From Babesia bovis T2Bo (Eukaryota; Apicomplexa; Aconoidasida; Piroplasmida; Babesiidae), in the NCBI RefSeq assembly GCF_000165395.2, contig NC_010575.1, positions 223,501 through 287,500 on the forward strand: a DNA stretch of 64,000 nucleotides. The letters run 5' to 3'. The first letter of the stretch is position 1. Each line of letters begins with the position of its first letter. The translations under genes and the position numbers were made by a program. Of this stretch, positions 45,210 to 56,183 are shown one piece after another. The notes beneath the pieces were generated by a model, which ran no database searches, had not been told where the DNA came from, and saw only the letters and a program-made list of their open reading frames with translations.

Positions 45210-46724
45210 TCACGGCTTATCCGTGGTTCTCTTCAACTTAGGATTTTCCTTGTAGTACGTTCCAGCCTTGTCACTTATCCAATCGCCCCAAACTTCCAAA
45301 ATGTTGCATTTGTAGCCAAATGTTAGAAATGCTGCTATTACTACTAATAAGTATACAGCGAAAGGAACGTAATCTTTTACATCCGGAGGCTTATATGTTA
45401 GATATGATCCAGATGGACCCGAGTCTTTAATAATTGATCCTAGTTTGGCCCATCCACATCCCACAGCTGTTCCAACTAGTAGGATCACTAAGATCAATGC
45501 CAGTATTATAGCGGACAAGTAGTCGGCGGTGTAATATTTGTTGAAAGGCTTCTTTAGCTTTGTCAATACCAAAAGTTGAAAGGTTACATAAATATGGAGC
45601 CCGAGTAGTTGTTTTGAGGCTCCAACGCGTTCGATTTGTGGCTGTACTGGTGGTGTCGGCGGTTTGTTTTCATATTTCGCAAAAATGGTGGATACACTAC
45701 CTGCAATGCAGACAAGGGATTCCACTGTTATCACCACATATAGGACATCCCATGATGAGCCGCCTAGCAGCTCACCACCTTCGAATTGGGCAAGAGGCCT
45801 ATTTTGATGGGTAAGCATCAGCAAACCAACGGATATGATAACGTGGAGTGCCATCAGCGGGTAGACAACGTATTCGTGAACCTCTTTGCCATAAGCCGAA
45901 AAAGTGACTGCTACTAGCGTACCAACCATCAAACCACCTATACAGAGGAATGCAACGTCAACAGGAGTAAATCTTATGTGACAAATGGACACCTGGTAAG
46001 CACAGAGACAAAGTGCTACCTGCAATACGTAGGCAACTGGTGCAACGGTTTTATAATGGGTCCATCCTACAATTTTGTTGTCATGTAGGATTGACAGCAT
46101 TTTTTTATCATTATCATAGAATACCAAACATTCTAAGATGAACAGAGCACCGTAGAGTATGTTCAGAATTCCTACAATGTAAAATACTATTTTGCTCCTG
46201 GTGTAGCACCCTCCGAAGCAGTGAAGCTTGAAGCTTGCGATAATGAAACCAATCATGGCCAAGGCTTGTATTGACGTGAAGCAAAAGACAGCAGAACCTC
46301 TGAATTTGATATCAACACCCTCAGTCCATCCTACGACGAAAACGTTGAGGAAGCTGCAGAAAACTACAATCCCGGCACAAGCAATAAACCCTTTTTGGCA
46401 CTGACTCAAAGAGGCGCTAATCAATCCACATTTGTATCCAAAAACATGGATTAGTATATAACACAAAAGAATGCCAAGTGAGATCACGTTGAACGATGGG
46501 TCTAGGTCTCCATTTTGGAAACTACCATCAGGTTTATACTGTCTAGCTGTCCACGCGACACCATTTATTAACAAAGCTACACAACTACCAAGGCACAAGA
46601 TAATCAGACCGAAGAAGATAGCAGTGCTAGGACACAAATAGAATCCATCCTGTTCACAAGCTGACACGGTGGTTGCTTTGCCCAGAGTGCTCAACGGAAC
46701 CGGTGTTTCAGTCGTCATTTCCAT
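45210..46724 (-). CDS. multi-transmembrane (mtm-like) protein, copy 1
   Basis: A 504-residue single-exon frame with about 10-12 hydrophobic helices, for example STAIFFGLIILCLGSCVALL, VISLGILLCYILIHVFGYKC and YLSAIILALILVILLVGTAV. Cys-rich turns (KCGLISASLSQC) follow several helices. It resembles the B. bovis multi-transmembrane (mtm) family near ves1 loci, at least one member of which has been linked to altered infected-cell permeability or drug selection. I make that link by topology and neighbourhood, not by alignment. Its start overlaps a CCATGGAAATG context, the first ATG in the frame. The copy at 57971 differs mainly in loops. Confidence 0.75.
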   Translation of the reverse strand: MEMTTETPVPLSTLGKATTVSACEQDGFYLCPSTAIFFGLIILCLGSCVALLINGVAWTARQYKPDGSFQNGDLDPSFNVISLGILLCYILIHVFGYKCGLISASLSQCQKGFIACAGIVVFCSFLNVFVVGWTEGVDIKFRGSAVFCFTSIQALAMIGFIIASFKLHCFGGCYTRSKIVFYIVGILNILYGALFILECLVFYDNDKKMLSILHDNKIVGWTHYKTVAPVAYVLQVALCLCAYQVSICHIRFTPVDVAFLCIGGLMVGTLVAVTFSAYGKEVHEYVVYPLMALHVIISVGLLMLTHQNRPLAQFEGGELLGGSSWDVLYVVITVESLVCIAGSVSTIFAKYENKPPTPPVQPQIERVGASKQLLGLHIYVTFQLLVLTKLKKPFNKYYTADYLSAIILALILVILLVGTAVGCGWAKLGSIIKDSGPSGSYLTYKPPDVKDYVPFAVYLLVVIAAFLTFGYKCNILEVWGDWISDKAGTYYKENPKLKRTTDKP

Positions 46725-48514
46725 GGAATATTTTAACAGAAGGATTCCATGTGCATTGTGCCTTCTGACCTTTTTTCGCAGGTGTGTCTATCCCAAGACG
46801 TGCGGAAAATTGGGGCATGCGATTCCCATTTGGTGGTGAATATAGGTTCTCAGTTACCTGCCATAACACTCATTGCTGAACTCTGTAGTGTTTAATATTA
46901 GCGTCCTCATATATATTGCCTAATTCGAGAGGATTTACAACATATTAAGGTACACTGGCGGGTGACAATTGTTCGTAGCATTGGATTTCCATCTTGCAAC
47001 CGTTGTCACGCTACTTTTGGTTCTATGTTGATTGTTAGTAGCCAACTACATGGCCTTCAACTAGCTTCAGCCCTAGGTAATGAATTTTTTACTGAGTACC
47101 TTGAAGAAGGCAATTCACTGTTCGAAATGCTAGTTACACATATTCACTCGGATGATGTCTATAATTGTGTTTTGTTTTGATCATGTACATATTGTGGATG
47201 CTTTAAGAACTGTTTGACACTTCGTTACTGTCTCCGTTTATTTCTTACTTAATGGCATCGGTTGCATTTAAACTACGTCCGCTCTGTACATGTTGACAGT
47301 TATAATCTTTAATATGTCAACTCTGCCAGTATTGTTCATAATCCGTTATGTCTGGATCCTATTGTTCATTTGATGTCATATATTTCGGTTTTCTAGCCTG
47401 CCTTCTGATTGGCCACGTCTTGTCGTGAATCTCTAGGCTGGGCATTTTGCCAATGTTGTATTGTTAATCATTGTATAGCTATTATACCCGCGAATCGCTC
47501 GTGTGGATGTCTAACCTGTCAGAGGAAGCATTTAAAATACCAACGGGTGTGATTCACACTCTGATTAACCGCCGGTCCGTCTGGTATTAAATGGGCTATG
47601 AATGGTGAATAATCATTGTTCTAATATCTAATCGCCATGATACCCTTTGTTCTGCCTTATACGGATGAAACTACTAGAACATATTGTTATGTGCTGTCTG
47701 TAGTATGTACACTTGTAATTTTAACGCCAATTTAAAGGAACTCAATTTGGCGATATAAACTTATTGGATTTACATACTGCTCATATGTCAGTTGTGGTAC
47801 TCCAATTGGCATACCCGCTTTTTACACGTCTGTAACAACGAGAGGATCTCCATCAGCAGCCTGGTTTGTGGCTCCATTAAGCCAACATTCCATGAGTATA
47901 TGTACGTATAATGCATCGGATTATTAAGAGCAAGACCATTTGTTCTTTTACACGGCATGAACCCTTTTTATACAATATCCATATAAACACCATCACCAGA
48001 CGTTGTCTGTAGCTAGTAAAATCACTCAACAAAACAGCTCTGTAGGCCACAAGATAAGATTCAGTTTGTTACATATCATAGATACGCCATAATATAATAT
48101 GTTACATATGTTGTCACTGCTGTAGCAGCTGTAATTAGCACTTCACATAACAGGTGCTCTATAGAATACCACTGGACAGTGGCTTTTCCGGTAATCATAA
48201 CCACCAGGAACGTAGCATTCATGATAGATAGCACTATCTATGGTATGATAGACAAAAGGTTACTTCACCATGCGCTATACTATCCTGTTAACCATGACAT
48301 ACTGTTACTACATATACCAGTACAGCATCATAGGCACTTACGATATATTACTGTCCATTATGGACACATTGCAAGCTACATTCACAACGGAATATATATA
48401 TATATATCTAAGTTGTATCACACCATAAATAACGGTACAATGACATGTTAACCTATGAGCAATGTTGCCACGGAGTTACATTGTGCAGTCATTATGATTC
48501 ATTTATAGAGATGC
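46725..48514. other. upstream flank of mtm-like gene, arm B
   Basis: About 1.8 kb, nearly identical (inverted) to 56184-57970. Short frames at 46962-47180 and 48179-48451 begin with GTG and have no family features. An AT dinucleotide run near 48391-48407 is longer here than in the other arm. It holds the presumed mtm promoter. Confidence 0.45.
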
Positions 48515-48842
48515 CATGATGCATGTTGTGGTAGCGCTGCTTCACTGAGAATACATATATATATCTAGCTAACTTTGATATTAACGAATTAACGTGATGT
48601 ATCACATTAAAGTGTAGGTTATCATATCACTGTTAAAAGGTATATATCTAATAAATTTTATAGGTAATAATTACGCCTATTTACTGTATAGAAACGATGT
48701 CATTAGTGCTACGGATAGCTACACAAAGCTGTAGACCACGATACACTGACCAACATGTATCACTGTATTCTATTACACATGTCTATGTACTATGACATTA
48801 TGATAACTTTTCTCATCAATATACTATAAGGTTGTTGATTTA
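48515..48842. other. start of the spacer between arms
   Basis: About 330 bp of unique AT-rich DNA, with no gene seen. Two ATATATATCTA words (48555 and 48641 areas) echo the AT run inside the arms. Confidence 0.35.
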
Positions 48843-49268
48843 TTATTGGAAACCATGAGAAGATAGACGCTTTTCCAGTTGCTCTTTCGCACTCAATGAG
48901 AAAAAATTCCTAATTTCTTCTTCCAGTGCGGGGTCTAGCGGCTTGAGAGAGCGCACTGGGACTTTTGAGGCCAAATCATCTGGTAACAAATAAGTTAGAG
49001 CCATTCTGTTTTTGCGCCTGGGCAAGAGAAGCCATTCAAGAGAAAGGGCGGATGGTTTTGTTGTCTCTGTGCGTTCTTGAGACTCTCTATTATCTGCTTC
49101 CGTTACTTCAACAGTTTCAGTGTCAACTCCGTCCTTCTCAGAGAAGAATCCATTCTCCGATCCTTCCTGCGTGGGTTGGTCCTGGGCTACCTCAGTAGAC
49201 GAGGCAGTGGCAGACAGCCCGAATGCGACAACTACACAGAGCTTGGAGAAAGTGTTAAAGGCTACCAT
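48843..49268 (-). CDS. SmORF-like small secreted protein
   Basis: A 141-residue frame with a clear signal peptide (MVAFNTFSKLCVVVAFGLSA, cleavage likely after ATAS). An acidic Thr/Glu-rich segment (residues ~25-70) follows, then a more ordered tail that includes WLLLPRRKNRM and ends LEKRLSSHGFQ. Size, leader and a place beside ves1 genes match the B. bovis SmORF family, whose function is unknown. I assign it by these traits only. It lies in the unique spacer and has no copy in the arms. Confidence 0.65.
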   Translation of the reverse strand: MVAFNTFSKLCVVVAFGLSATASSTEVAQDQPTQEGSENGFFSEKDGVDTETVEVTEADNRESQERTETTKPSALSLEWLLLPRRKNRMALTYLLPDDLASKVPVRSLKPLDPALEEEIRNFFSLSAKEQLEKRLSSHGFQ

Positions 49269-50522
49269 CTTGGTTAAGTCAGTATAGAGTGAGATTCCTA
49301 ACTGTTGTACTCACAGCTGTTGTTATGCCCCAGGTATGGTACTAGTACCATGCAAGATACATGCGTTACTCCGGGATATACCACTTTACAATAATTGTCT
49401 TTCTATAATTACTGTTATCTAAGGTGATGTAGTCCACACGTCGATACTACAATAGACTCTGTTGCATTATACACTAGACACTACGCAAACATTACAATAG
49501 TCTCCATATAGTGATATGCTACTTTGCTATTGTATGATACCTATGGTTGTATTGACCACATTCGTTTCATTGATCATAGAAAACTACAGCAATCCAGCTG
49601 GTGTCGCATTATATACACAGCCAGCAGTAGTATACAAGTGGTTCCCCGTAGAGTACTCTGTACTACAATTAGTGTCCATTGCTGTATAGTAATACAAACA
49701 AATCATGATGTGCTAGTGGTGCTAATTCCTTAAGCATTGATGAATAACTAGTTACCATGTTACTAAACTACCCATGTCCACTGCAGTTACATGGCCATGG
49801 CATCTTGCGGTTATCCCCAAAGTCTTCAATTTATTCCAACATAACGTTATAGAGTGTCAATTCACAATCTACATAGCACCACGTGGCACTGTGGAGTACC
49901 TAACGTATTAACGGTATAGATTTACCCGCTATACTACCCCGAGCATCTAATACATTGTCACACTCTCACTAAAAATACACTAAACACTTGGCTAGTGTCC
50001 TGTCAAAAATTGTGTAGCTATGTATATCGATACCTGTCTACTGCTGTTGTCAATCTACAGTGCATCACTCTATTGCTACTGCAACACCATATATTCTATT
50101 ACACTATAATCCCCAGAAACACCACATTCCCTAAACCACTATTTACCCTACAACAGTACTCACCCCCGGAGACACCATAAACACCACATAACATAAACCC
50201 CAGATTTAATATACCCTACAACACTACATCCCCTCCAACACCACACTCATAAATTCCCTTCTATCAACCCATATATATACTATACCATGATCACTATATA
50301 TGCTCCATAGTACTATACAATCTACCGTCTCTCTAGAAGTACAGCAGTTGTACCCATAACAATAGATGTACTCCCTAGAGTATTCAATTACTAATGCTAG
50401 CATTGTACATATCCAGTACACTATATACCCAATGATTCTAGGAAGTACTGTCTCTATAATACACGGTAACTACAACATATTCAATTTACGTTGTTTGTAG
50501 GGTACATCATAGATGATGTACA
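49269..50522. other. gene-free part of the spacer
   Basis: About 1.25 kb. No supported gene on either strand. The 50.0-50.3 kb part is CA/AC-rich on the plus strand, with repeated CACCACA, CACTATA and ACACCA words, a low-complexity tract. It would include the SmORF upstream region. Confidence 0.4.
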
Positions 50523-50963
50523 TTAATCTACATTTTTAGGACTTATGTTCTTCAGAGAGTTTCCAAAACATTCTGACCAGCAACTATCTGTTATAAACTT
50601 GCAAAACGTCTGTCTTATGAACAATATTATAAGTAAGATCACCGCCACTGGTGTTCCTGTTATTATCCCATATATGAACAGCGGTAATAATATTACTACA
50701 TCCCAATCCCGATGAAAATTCCCACTTTTGTACACCAAATTTCAATCCTTACAATACTTCGTAAATCACCCTTCACAACCCGTAGGACTCTCCTTCTCTT
50801 CTACCTTCTCAACGCCATCTTCTCCAGTCACCTTCTCTGCCATGGCCCATGTAGTATCGTGGTAGTGGCAAGTCACTTGGATCAGTGAACCCAGTCTGGT
50901 AAGTGTACAATCCAGTGGCCATAGGGCACCGAAGGCTAGCACCAGGACTGGGTAGACCAACAT
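50523..50963 (-). CDS. putative membrane protein, two exons, 131 residues
   Basis: Exon 1 (50963-50770) begins with a hydrophobic leader (MLVYPVLVLAFGALWPLDCT), then an acidic segment. A 45-nt GT-AG intron (50725-50769, phase 2) leads to exon 2 (50724-50523) with a strong transmembrane stretch (VVILLPLFIYGIITGTPVAV followed by ILLIILFI) and a Cys-containing tail. Removing the intron bypasses the stop at 50766. The layout resembles the membrane-anchor end of a surface protein. Whether it is a ves1 tail or an independent gene cannot be said. Confidence 0.45.
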
Positions 50964-51232
50964 GGTTACGATGGTAGTGATGCAGTGGTAGGGAGTGGTG
51001 GTATAGTAATGTAGTGGTACTAGGTAATATTCACTATTACAACTATATATAGGCTACTGCTTTATTGCTATTGAATGTCTATTATTGCATAGGGTCAGCT
51101 AATTCAAAATACTACACTCTACGATATACATGTTAATAATTACGCTTTCACAGTAAGCATACCAGTTCATATTGGGCTATCCAAGGTTGGGCCATAAAGT
51201 CTAGCAGGTGGTAATGCTAGTACTCACTAGAA

Positions 51233-52537
51233 CTATTCCTTTGCTATACCACTGTCTGTGGTAGTGTTATCAGCAGTGTCAGGAGCCTTGAAATCCTTTT
51301 TCTTGGGGAGACAAGAATTCCATCTCCATGTAAGTAGACCGCATCGGTATGCATACCAGAATGTAGGTACCATCAGTAGAAATGAGTAGCCCAGAAGGGT
51401 AAATTCCATACCTTTAATTTCAGAGATGAATTGGGGATAATTTGCAATATAAATCACTATTACTATGTCTACCAATGCCAGCAGTATCACCGTTATTCCT
51501 AGTACCCCGAAGCACATGTAATCCTTGGACCAGTGGAACACCTTTTTATACTCCACACAGTACCAGGTAATTCCGAGGGACAGTAGGTGGACTGCTAGGA
51601 GGGGGTATGCTGTAGCACTGTCGAAACGCTCAATACTGCACATAACTATCAATGGCAATATGGAAGTGAGTGCCAGTGCCGATGCCAAAATGGTTACCAG
51701 TTGTGGAAGTGTATATGGTAACCTTAGTATAGTAATCCATAGCACTGCCATGGTATAGCACTGTGTAATGGGTAATATCACTTTACCAAGGCAACCAATA
51801 GTGTGCATCTTGGTTTCCCCTTCACTTTGATCAATTTGCTCACCCTCGTCATCGTCGCTTCCAGGAATCTTTGGCAGTGATGCTGTGACAGCCAGTACCA
51901 CGAGCACTGCTAGCACTACCACTATGGCACTACCATAGCAAACATACTGACTTTTGCAACATGGTCTACAGAACAGGTTACACTTCCAGCCGCAGTATAG
52001 GGTACCGGCGAGTATACCCAGCAGTACCACTGCAACACCGTAAATGGGATATGTCGATGTGATGGATAAATTAGCAAACAGACCCCAGCCATTTTGCTCC
52101 AAGACAACTGCCACTACCTGTAGTAATAGTAGTAGAACTAGTAGTACCCAATGGTACCAGGTCATTGGTTGTACTAGGTACCCAGCCTTCTTACATTGCC
52201 ATAGACATACTCCGATCAGTAGAGTGGATAGTGTATTGGTACTGTACAGTACTTCAGGAGAGCTGTATTCGCGTATAATGGCCAGAAACAAACCGAATGT
52301 ATTGCAGCACAGGGATAGCCACAGGAGCACCAGTACTACAGTACTACAGGTAGTAGTATCCATCATGCGATAGGAATCCAATGGGTAGTAGTCAGTAGTA
52401 GCGATATAATCATATAATACTGGGATTCCATGGTAGTACCGGGATGGTACCCAATAGTACCCGATAGTAGCGATGTCGTTATGGAGGAATGGGTTAGTCA
52501 AGATGAGGTAACCACAGAATACATTTAGAAGGGCCAT
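51233..52537 (-). CDS. divergent multi-transmembrane protein (mtm-like)
   Basis: A 434-residue frame from the first ATG (52537; the frame is open from a GTG at 52555). About nine to ten hydrophobic helices are visible, among them WVLLVLLLLLQVVAVVLEQN and SAIVVVLAVLVVLAVTASLP. An acidic loop (GSDDDEGEQIDQSEGETKMH) breaks the middle. WKCNLF and YRCGLL turns recall the KCNIL and KCGLI turns of the two mtm-like copies, as does the overall topology. Sequence identity is otherwise low, so it is either a distant member of the same family or a different membrane family at the same locus. Confidence 0.6.
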   Translation of the reverse strand: MALLNVFCGYLILTNPFLHNDIATIGYYWVPSRYYHGIPVLYDYIATTDYYPLDSYRMMDTTTCSTVVLVLLWLSLCCNTFGLFLAIIREYSSPEVLYSTNTLSTLLIGVCLWQCKKAGYLVQPMTWYHWVLLVLLLLLQVVAVVLEQNGWGLFANLSITSTYPIYGVAVVLLGILAGTLYCGWKCNLFCRPCCKSQYVCYGSAIVVVLAVLVVLAVTASLPKIPGSDDDEGEQIDQSEGETKMHTIGCLGKVILPITQCYTMAVLWITILRLPYTLPQLVTILASALALTSILPLIVMCSIERFDSATAYPLLAVHLLSLGITWYCVEYKKVFHWSKDYMCFGVLGITVILLALVDIVIVIYIANYPQFISEIKGMEFTLLGYSFLLMVPTFWYAYRCGLLTWRWNSCLPKKKDFKAPDTADNTTTDSGIAKE

Positions 52538-52780
52538 CCATTGGCATAAAGGCACTACAAAGTGTGGGGGTGGGAATCTTGAAGGGGAATGTAGTGTGGA
52601 AGGGAGGTGATGTGGAGAAGGTAGATTATAGGGTTGTGATCTGGACTAGTGGTGTATACGGTAGCAATGTAATAGTATTCAATAATACCACATAATTACC
52701 ATTATTAGCATCACTTCACTTATCTCCTGAAACATACTGTTTCTCATGTTGTCCATATGACTACCCTAGGCAGTACTCAC

Positions 52781-53387
52781 CTCCTGGAACACCTCCCTGA
52801 TTCAACCTATCCAGGTCATAGCCCATGGCCGCCATGAATGAGCCGAGACCGGCATCGGTACCATCTATCTTGTGCAAACTACTATTCTTCCACCTATTGT
52901 CCTTGCCACCACTCCCCTTTCCTGTTAGGAATCCCAACTGACTGAGTCCACTCCAGATGAGACATACTGATCCTAGGAAAATCCGGGCCAGGAGGTGGAC
53001 CTTAGTGCATTCACTGGATATGGAGGTCCAAAGGAAGAGATTTGTAGTGGAACTGCCACTATAAGAAGTATTCTTTTTGCAATAGGCCGAGAGGTAGCAT
53101 TTTCCGGCACCATTGATACCATTTTTACTCTCACCTTTACCACACGTTTCACACTCATGAGTAGCGCAATCAGTACCGCTTTTATTACAACATTGAGTAG
53201 CAGTACCACCTCGCTCACATCCTTTACCAATTCCTTTACTATCACCTATTTTCTTCTCCCCCTTAAGACAACAGGTATCCCCTTCTTGCCACCCAACCCA
53301 CTTCTGCAGTCCCAGTGCCAAGTGGTATATCAGTGTCCCTATGACCTCGGTACTGCCGGGGACAGTAGTGTTAGCATTGTCCGACAT
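52781..53387 (-). pseudogene. ves1beta-like 5' exon fragment
   Basis: A VESA1 beta-type exon: LIYHLALGLQKWVGWQEGDT, a Cys/Lys-rich segment, then HLLARIFLGSVCLIWSGLSQ and SFMAAMGYDLDRL, ending at a phase-1 donor (GTGAGT at 52780). It matches the second exon of the plus-strand ves1beta fragment closely. The next beta exon is absent. The mtm-like gene follows instead. The frame continues directly from the ves1alpha-like frame upstream, separated by one TGA and two codons. Confidence 0.75.
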
Positions 53388-53393
53388 AGGGTC

Positions 53394-55913
53394 TCAGTCA
53401 CACTCCATGCAACTAAACCCTGGCAGCCTATCCTCGAGGAATGCCTGGAGGGGGGAGGGGAAGCCGTCCATGTACTGTTGGTGGCATTTTTCACAGGTCC
53501 TCTGTTCTCCCCGTCGGCCGCACTTGGTGGCGTGATCTTTACATGTAGGGCACTTGGGAGAGCTGCAAAGGGAGAGGAGCTGGTTAATGGCTTTGAGGAA
53601 TGCCGAGTAATGTGCTTCCAGTTTAACATTACGCAAATTTACTTCATTTCCAACGCCTGTTATTTTCCCTAGATGTTCCAGTGCGCTTTTAGCTTGCTTT
53701 ATAATATCTTCTCCATCTTGCTCTGCCCACTGTTTAAATGCCTCCAATACCTTATGTAACCCATCGATACCAGCACTCACTGCATTCTTATCCTGATCAA
53801 TATCAGTACCACTACCACTCCCAGACTTCGTAGCAGCCGCCGTTAGTGCCGTCGTAGCCTTCGTAGCAGCATCCTTTAGTCCATTAACCGAATCTGACTC
53901 CTTCTCTAGTTTCTCCACCTTCTCCGTCTCCAATTTCCCTAGTACATCCTTTAGTACCTTGTTGAAATTATTCCCACTTGTCCCATTCTCATACACCCCT
54001 GAAAATACTCCATTTAGTGCCGTCTTCACTCCTGTTAGATCCTCCTTTCCCCTATCCAATACCTCCTGGGCATTACCCAATTGTACAACTAATTCACCTA
54101 TATCCTTCAATACGCTCACTAGAGACTTCATTAGTGTATCATTCTTCCCTGTTCCATTCGTTATCCCCACCAACTCTTTCTTTACCTTCCCCACCCTCCA
54201 TTTCCTATCATGTTCCATGGGGTTACACCCCAGGCACATCCAGCTAACCACACCTTTACCAAGCACTCCACTACCATACCTACATTCACGCCATTTGCCT
54301 CCACAAGTGACCTTCACTGCACACTGCTTCCTAAGGAAATAGAGTTGGTAGAACAGAGCCCTGATGTAGTGTACCACCTGGTTGTAAGCTTGAATATCAA
54401 CTGCTGGGTAGGTGAATCCACACTCCGTGTTGGCGTATAAGACGTGAATGGCAGGAGTAGTACTGTTAGTACTGTGTAATCCACCCTGGATACTTATGAG
54501 GACCAGTGGGCAGTACTGAGTCACTGCTTGGAAGTGAGCAAACAGGTTGAATTCATCAACTGTAATGGGAGCTGAACGGCCTTGTTGGAGAAAGGCAAGT
54601 GTTGGTGTCTCTTTGTCAGTGCCTTCGGGTTTCTTGAGTACTTCTTGTAGCCTTTCCTTGGCATGCTCCAGTAACTGCTTATATGCCTGACTATAGGGCA
54701 ACGCACTTAGCCAGTATAGGATCTCCCGAATGGTCTTAGGATTATTAGTGGTAGTACTGTGAGTAGTCTTCTTCTGCAATCCAGTAAAGTATGCACATGA
54801 TAGAATATAGAGCTTGAAAATGGCACCGTTTTTGTGCTGGTTAGTATCACTGATTTGGCCAGTAGTACGAGAGGCATTGCCATTCGTAAAGACAGTAGCA
54901 GCATCGGTGTTGAATGAATCCCTATGTGCAGTATGTACAAAACCGGCGTAATTCATAAGGTACGGTTGTTTTGCTGTAGTACCGTCACTCTGGCCGGGAT
55001 TAACACCCGTAGGGTGGGTAAACCCTAGAAACAGTTGTCCCATAAATCCATCCCATATAACCTGATCTAGTCTATTCTGTGGTCCACTATTATTAAGCAT
55101 ATCTCTAGGGAACCCTAAGGCCTGTAGCCATTGGGATAGGGTACCGTCATCTAGACTACTGCCGTCCAGGATGTGATTGTTCCAGTATGGGCTACCCTTG
55201 GCGTACTTTCCTGTCCAATGCATAGAGGTAACTTCACTCCAAATGAGACATACTGACCCTAGAAGAATTTGGTCACATTGGTGTCGACGTTGGGAAGAGG
55301 TCAATCCGTCCCCAATCTTAGTGGCACCAATTTCATCGCTATCAGTCAGATGTTTCCATGTAGGTGGCTCCTTCAATGCTTCAATCTCAGTCCAGAGGTA
55401 TGCATGAGTCAGTTTCATTGTGTACGTCGATCCATATCGCATAATGTAGTTACCATTATCACATCTACACTCATTCTTACACCCACTACAACTTGTACAA
55501 CAACACTTGCAGCATTTGCCCGCTAAAGCGCATTTACACTCCTCAGCAGGACCACTACTACAGTCACTAGCACAGCTACACCTATGCGTATTACCAGTAG
55601 TATCCATACACTTAGTACACCCCCTGCCCAGTTGTGCCCAATCTGTACCCGGGATCACTACATATTTCATACAGCCACAGTCCTGACACTTGTTGTCCGG
55701 CTGTACTTCCTCTAGATACTTGCACTCATTGCCACCGTGTGGACCGGAATTGACATCACTACCCTTATTGCCATTGCACTTGCCACCATTAGTACACTGC
55801 TCTATCTTACTCCACCCAACTAGTGCACTGAGTACCTGTGCCAGCTGGTCTATGTAGGTCCGTACTACAGGGGTACCACTATGGCAGTACCCCGAATATC
55901 CACCACTTCTTGA
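53394..55913 (-). pseudogene. ves1alpha-like frame, 5' and 3' truncated
   Basis: A VESA1 alpha-type frame of about 839 codons, open from 55913 (after a CACTTAG that could be a 3' splice site) to a TGA at 53394. The order is: the end of the N-terminal helical part (YIDQLAQVLSALVGWSK), a Cys/Lys-rich domain with CCKCCCTSCSGC, the central core (SQWLQALGFPRDMLNNSG, PKTIREILYWLSALPYSQ), a coiled coil of about 200 residues and a Cys cluster (CPTCKDHATKCG...CEKCH) ending PGFSCMECD. The usual N-terminal ~100 residues and the C-terminal transmembrane end are missing. It might be expressed if an unseen first exon exists, but more likely it is a donor copy. Confidence 0.75.
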
Positions 55914-56183
55914 CTAAGTGAGTTTCTAAACATCAATGAAACTTTTATTAACAATGCTACTATACTTTTATGGAACATTTGGTAATCATCTACTAAAAGT
56001 ATTGCTATACTCTCATCTACAGTGACACTACATGCATTATTACTACCAGACCCATTAGTGTATATGTTAGACTGTATTCAATTATTTAGTCATGTATAGT
56101 GCAAACGGTACTACCATCACTATCAATGACACAGCTACAAATGGTGCCATCGAGTAACCAACGTGACAATATCGTACATTATC
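55914..56183. other. junction between ves1alpha frame and arm B'
   Basis: About 270 bp of AT-rich unique DNA. The expected ves1alpha first exon is not found, so the gene's 5' end was probably lost at this breakpoint. Confidence 0.4.

Larger units (their letters stand above)
41792..48514. repeat. large inverted repeat, left arm (B)
   Basis: About 6.7 kb that reappears inverted at 56184-63068. The order is RPS17 3' end, flank, repeat protein (+), small ORF, mtm-like gene (-), flank. Near-identical tracts alternate with diverged patches (for example about 42320-42410 and 44455-44750). The inner end is at TTTATAGAGATGC (48514). Confidence 0.93.

Noticed and set aside
46962..47180. 72-codon ORF conserved in both arms (also 57515-57733)
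   Set aside because: It starts with GTG and has no family features. Its conservation follows from the recent duplication of the whole arm.
48179..48451. 90-codon ORF conserved in both arms (also 56270-56515)
   Set aside because: It starts with GTG and runs through an AT dinucleotide repeat whose length differs between arms, changing the end of the frame.
53959..54342. 127-codon plus-strand ORF and neighbours
   Set aside because: Antisense to the ves1alpha coiled-coil region.
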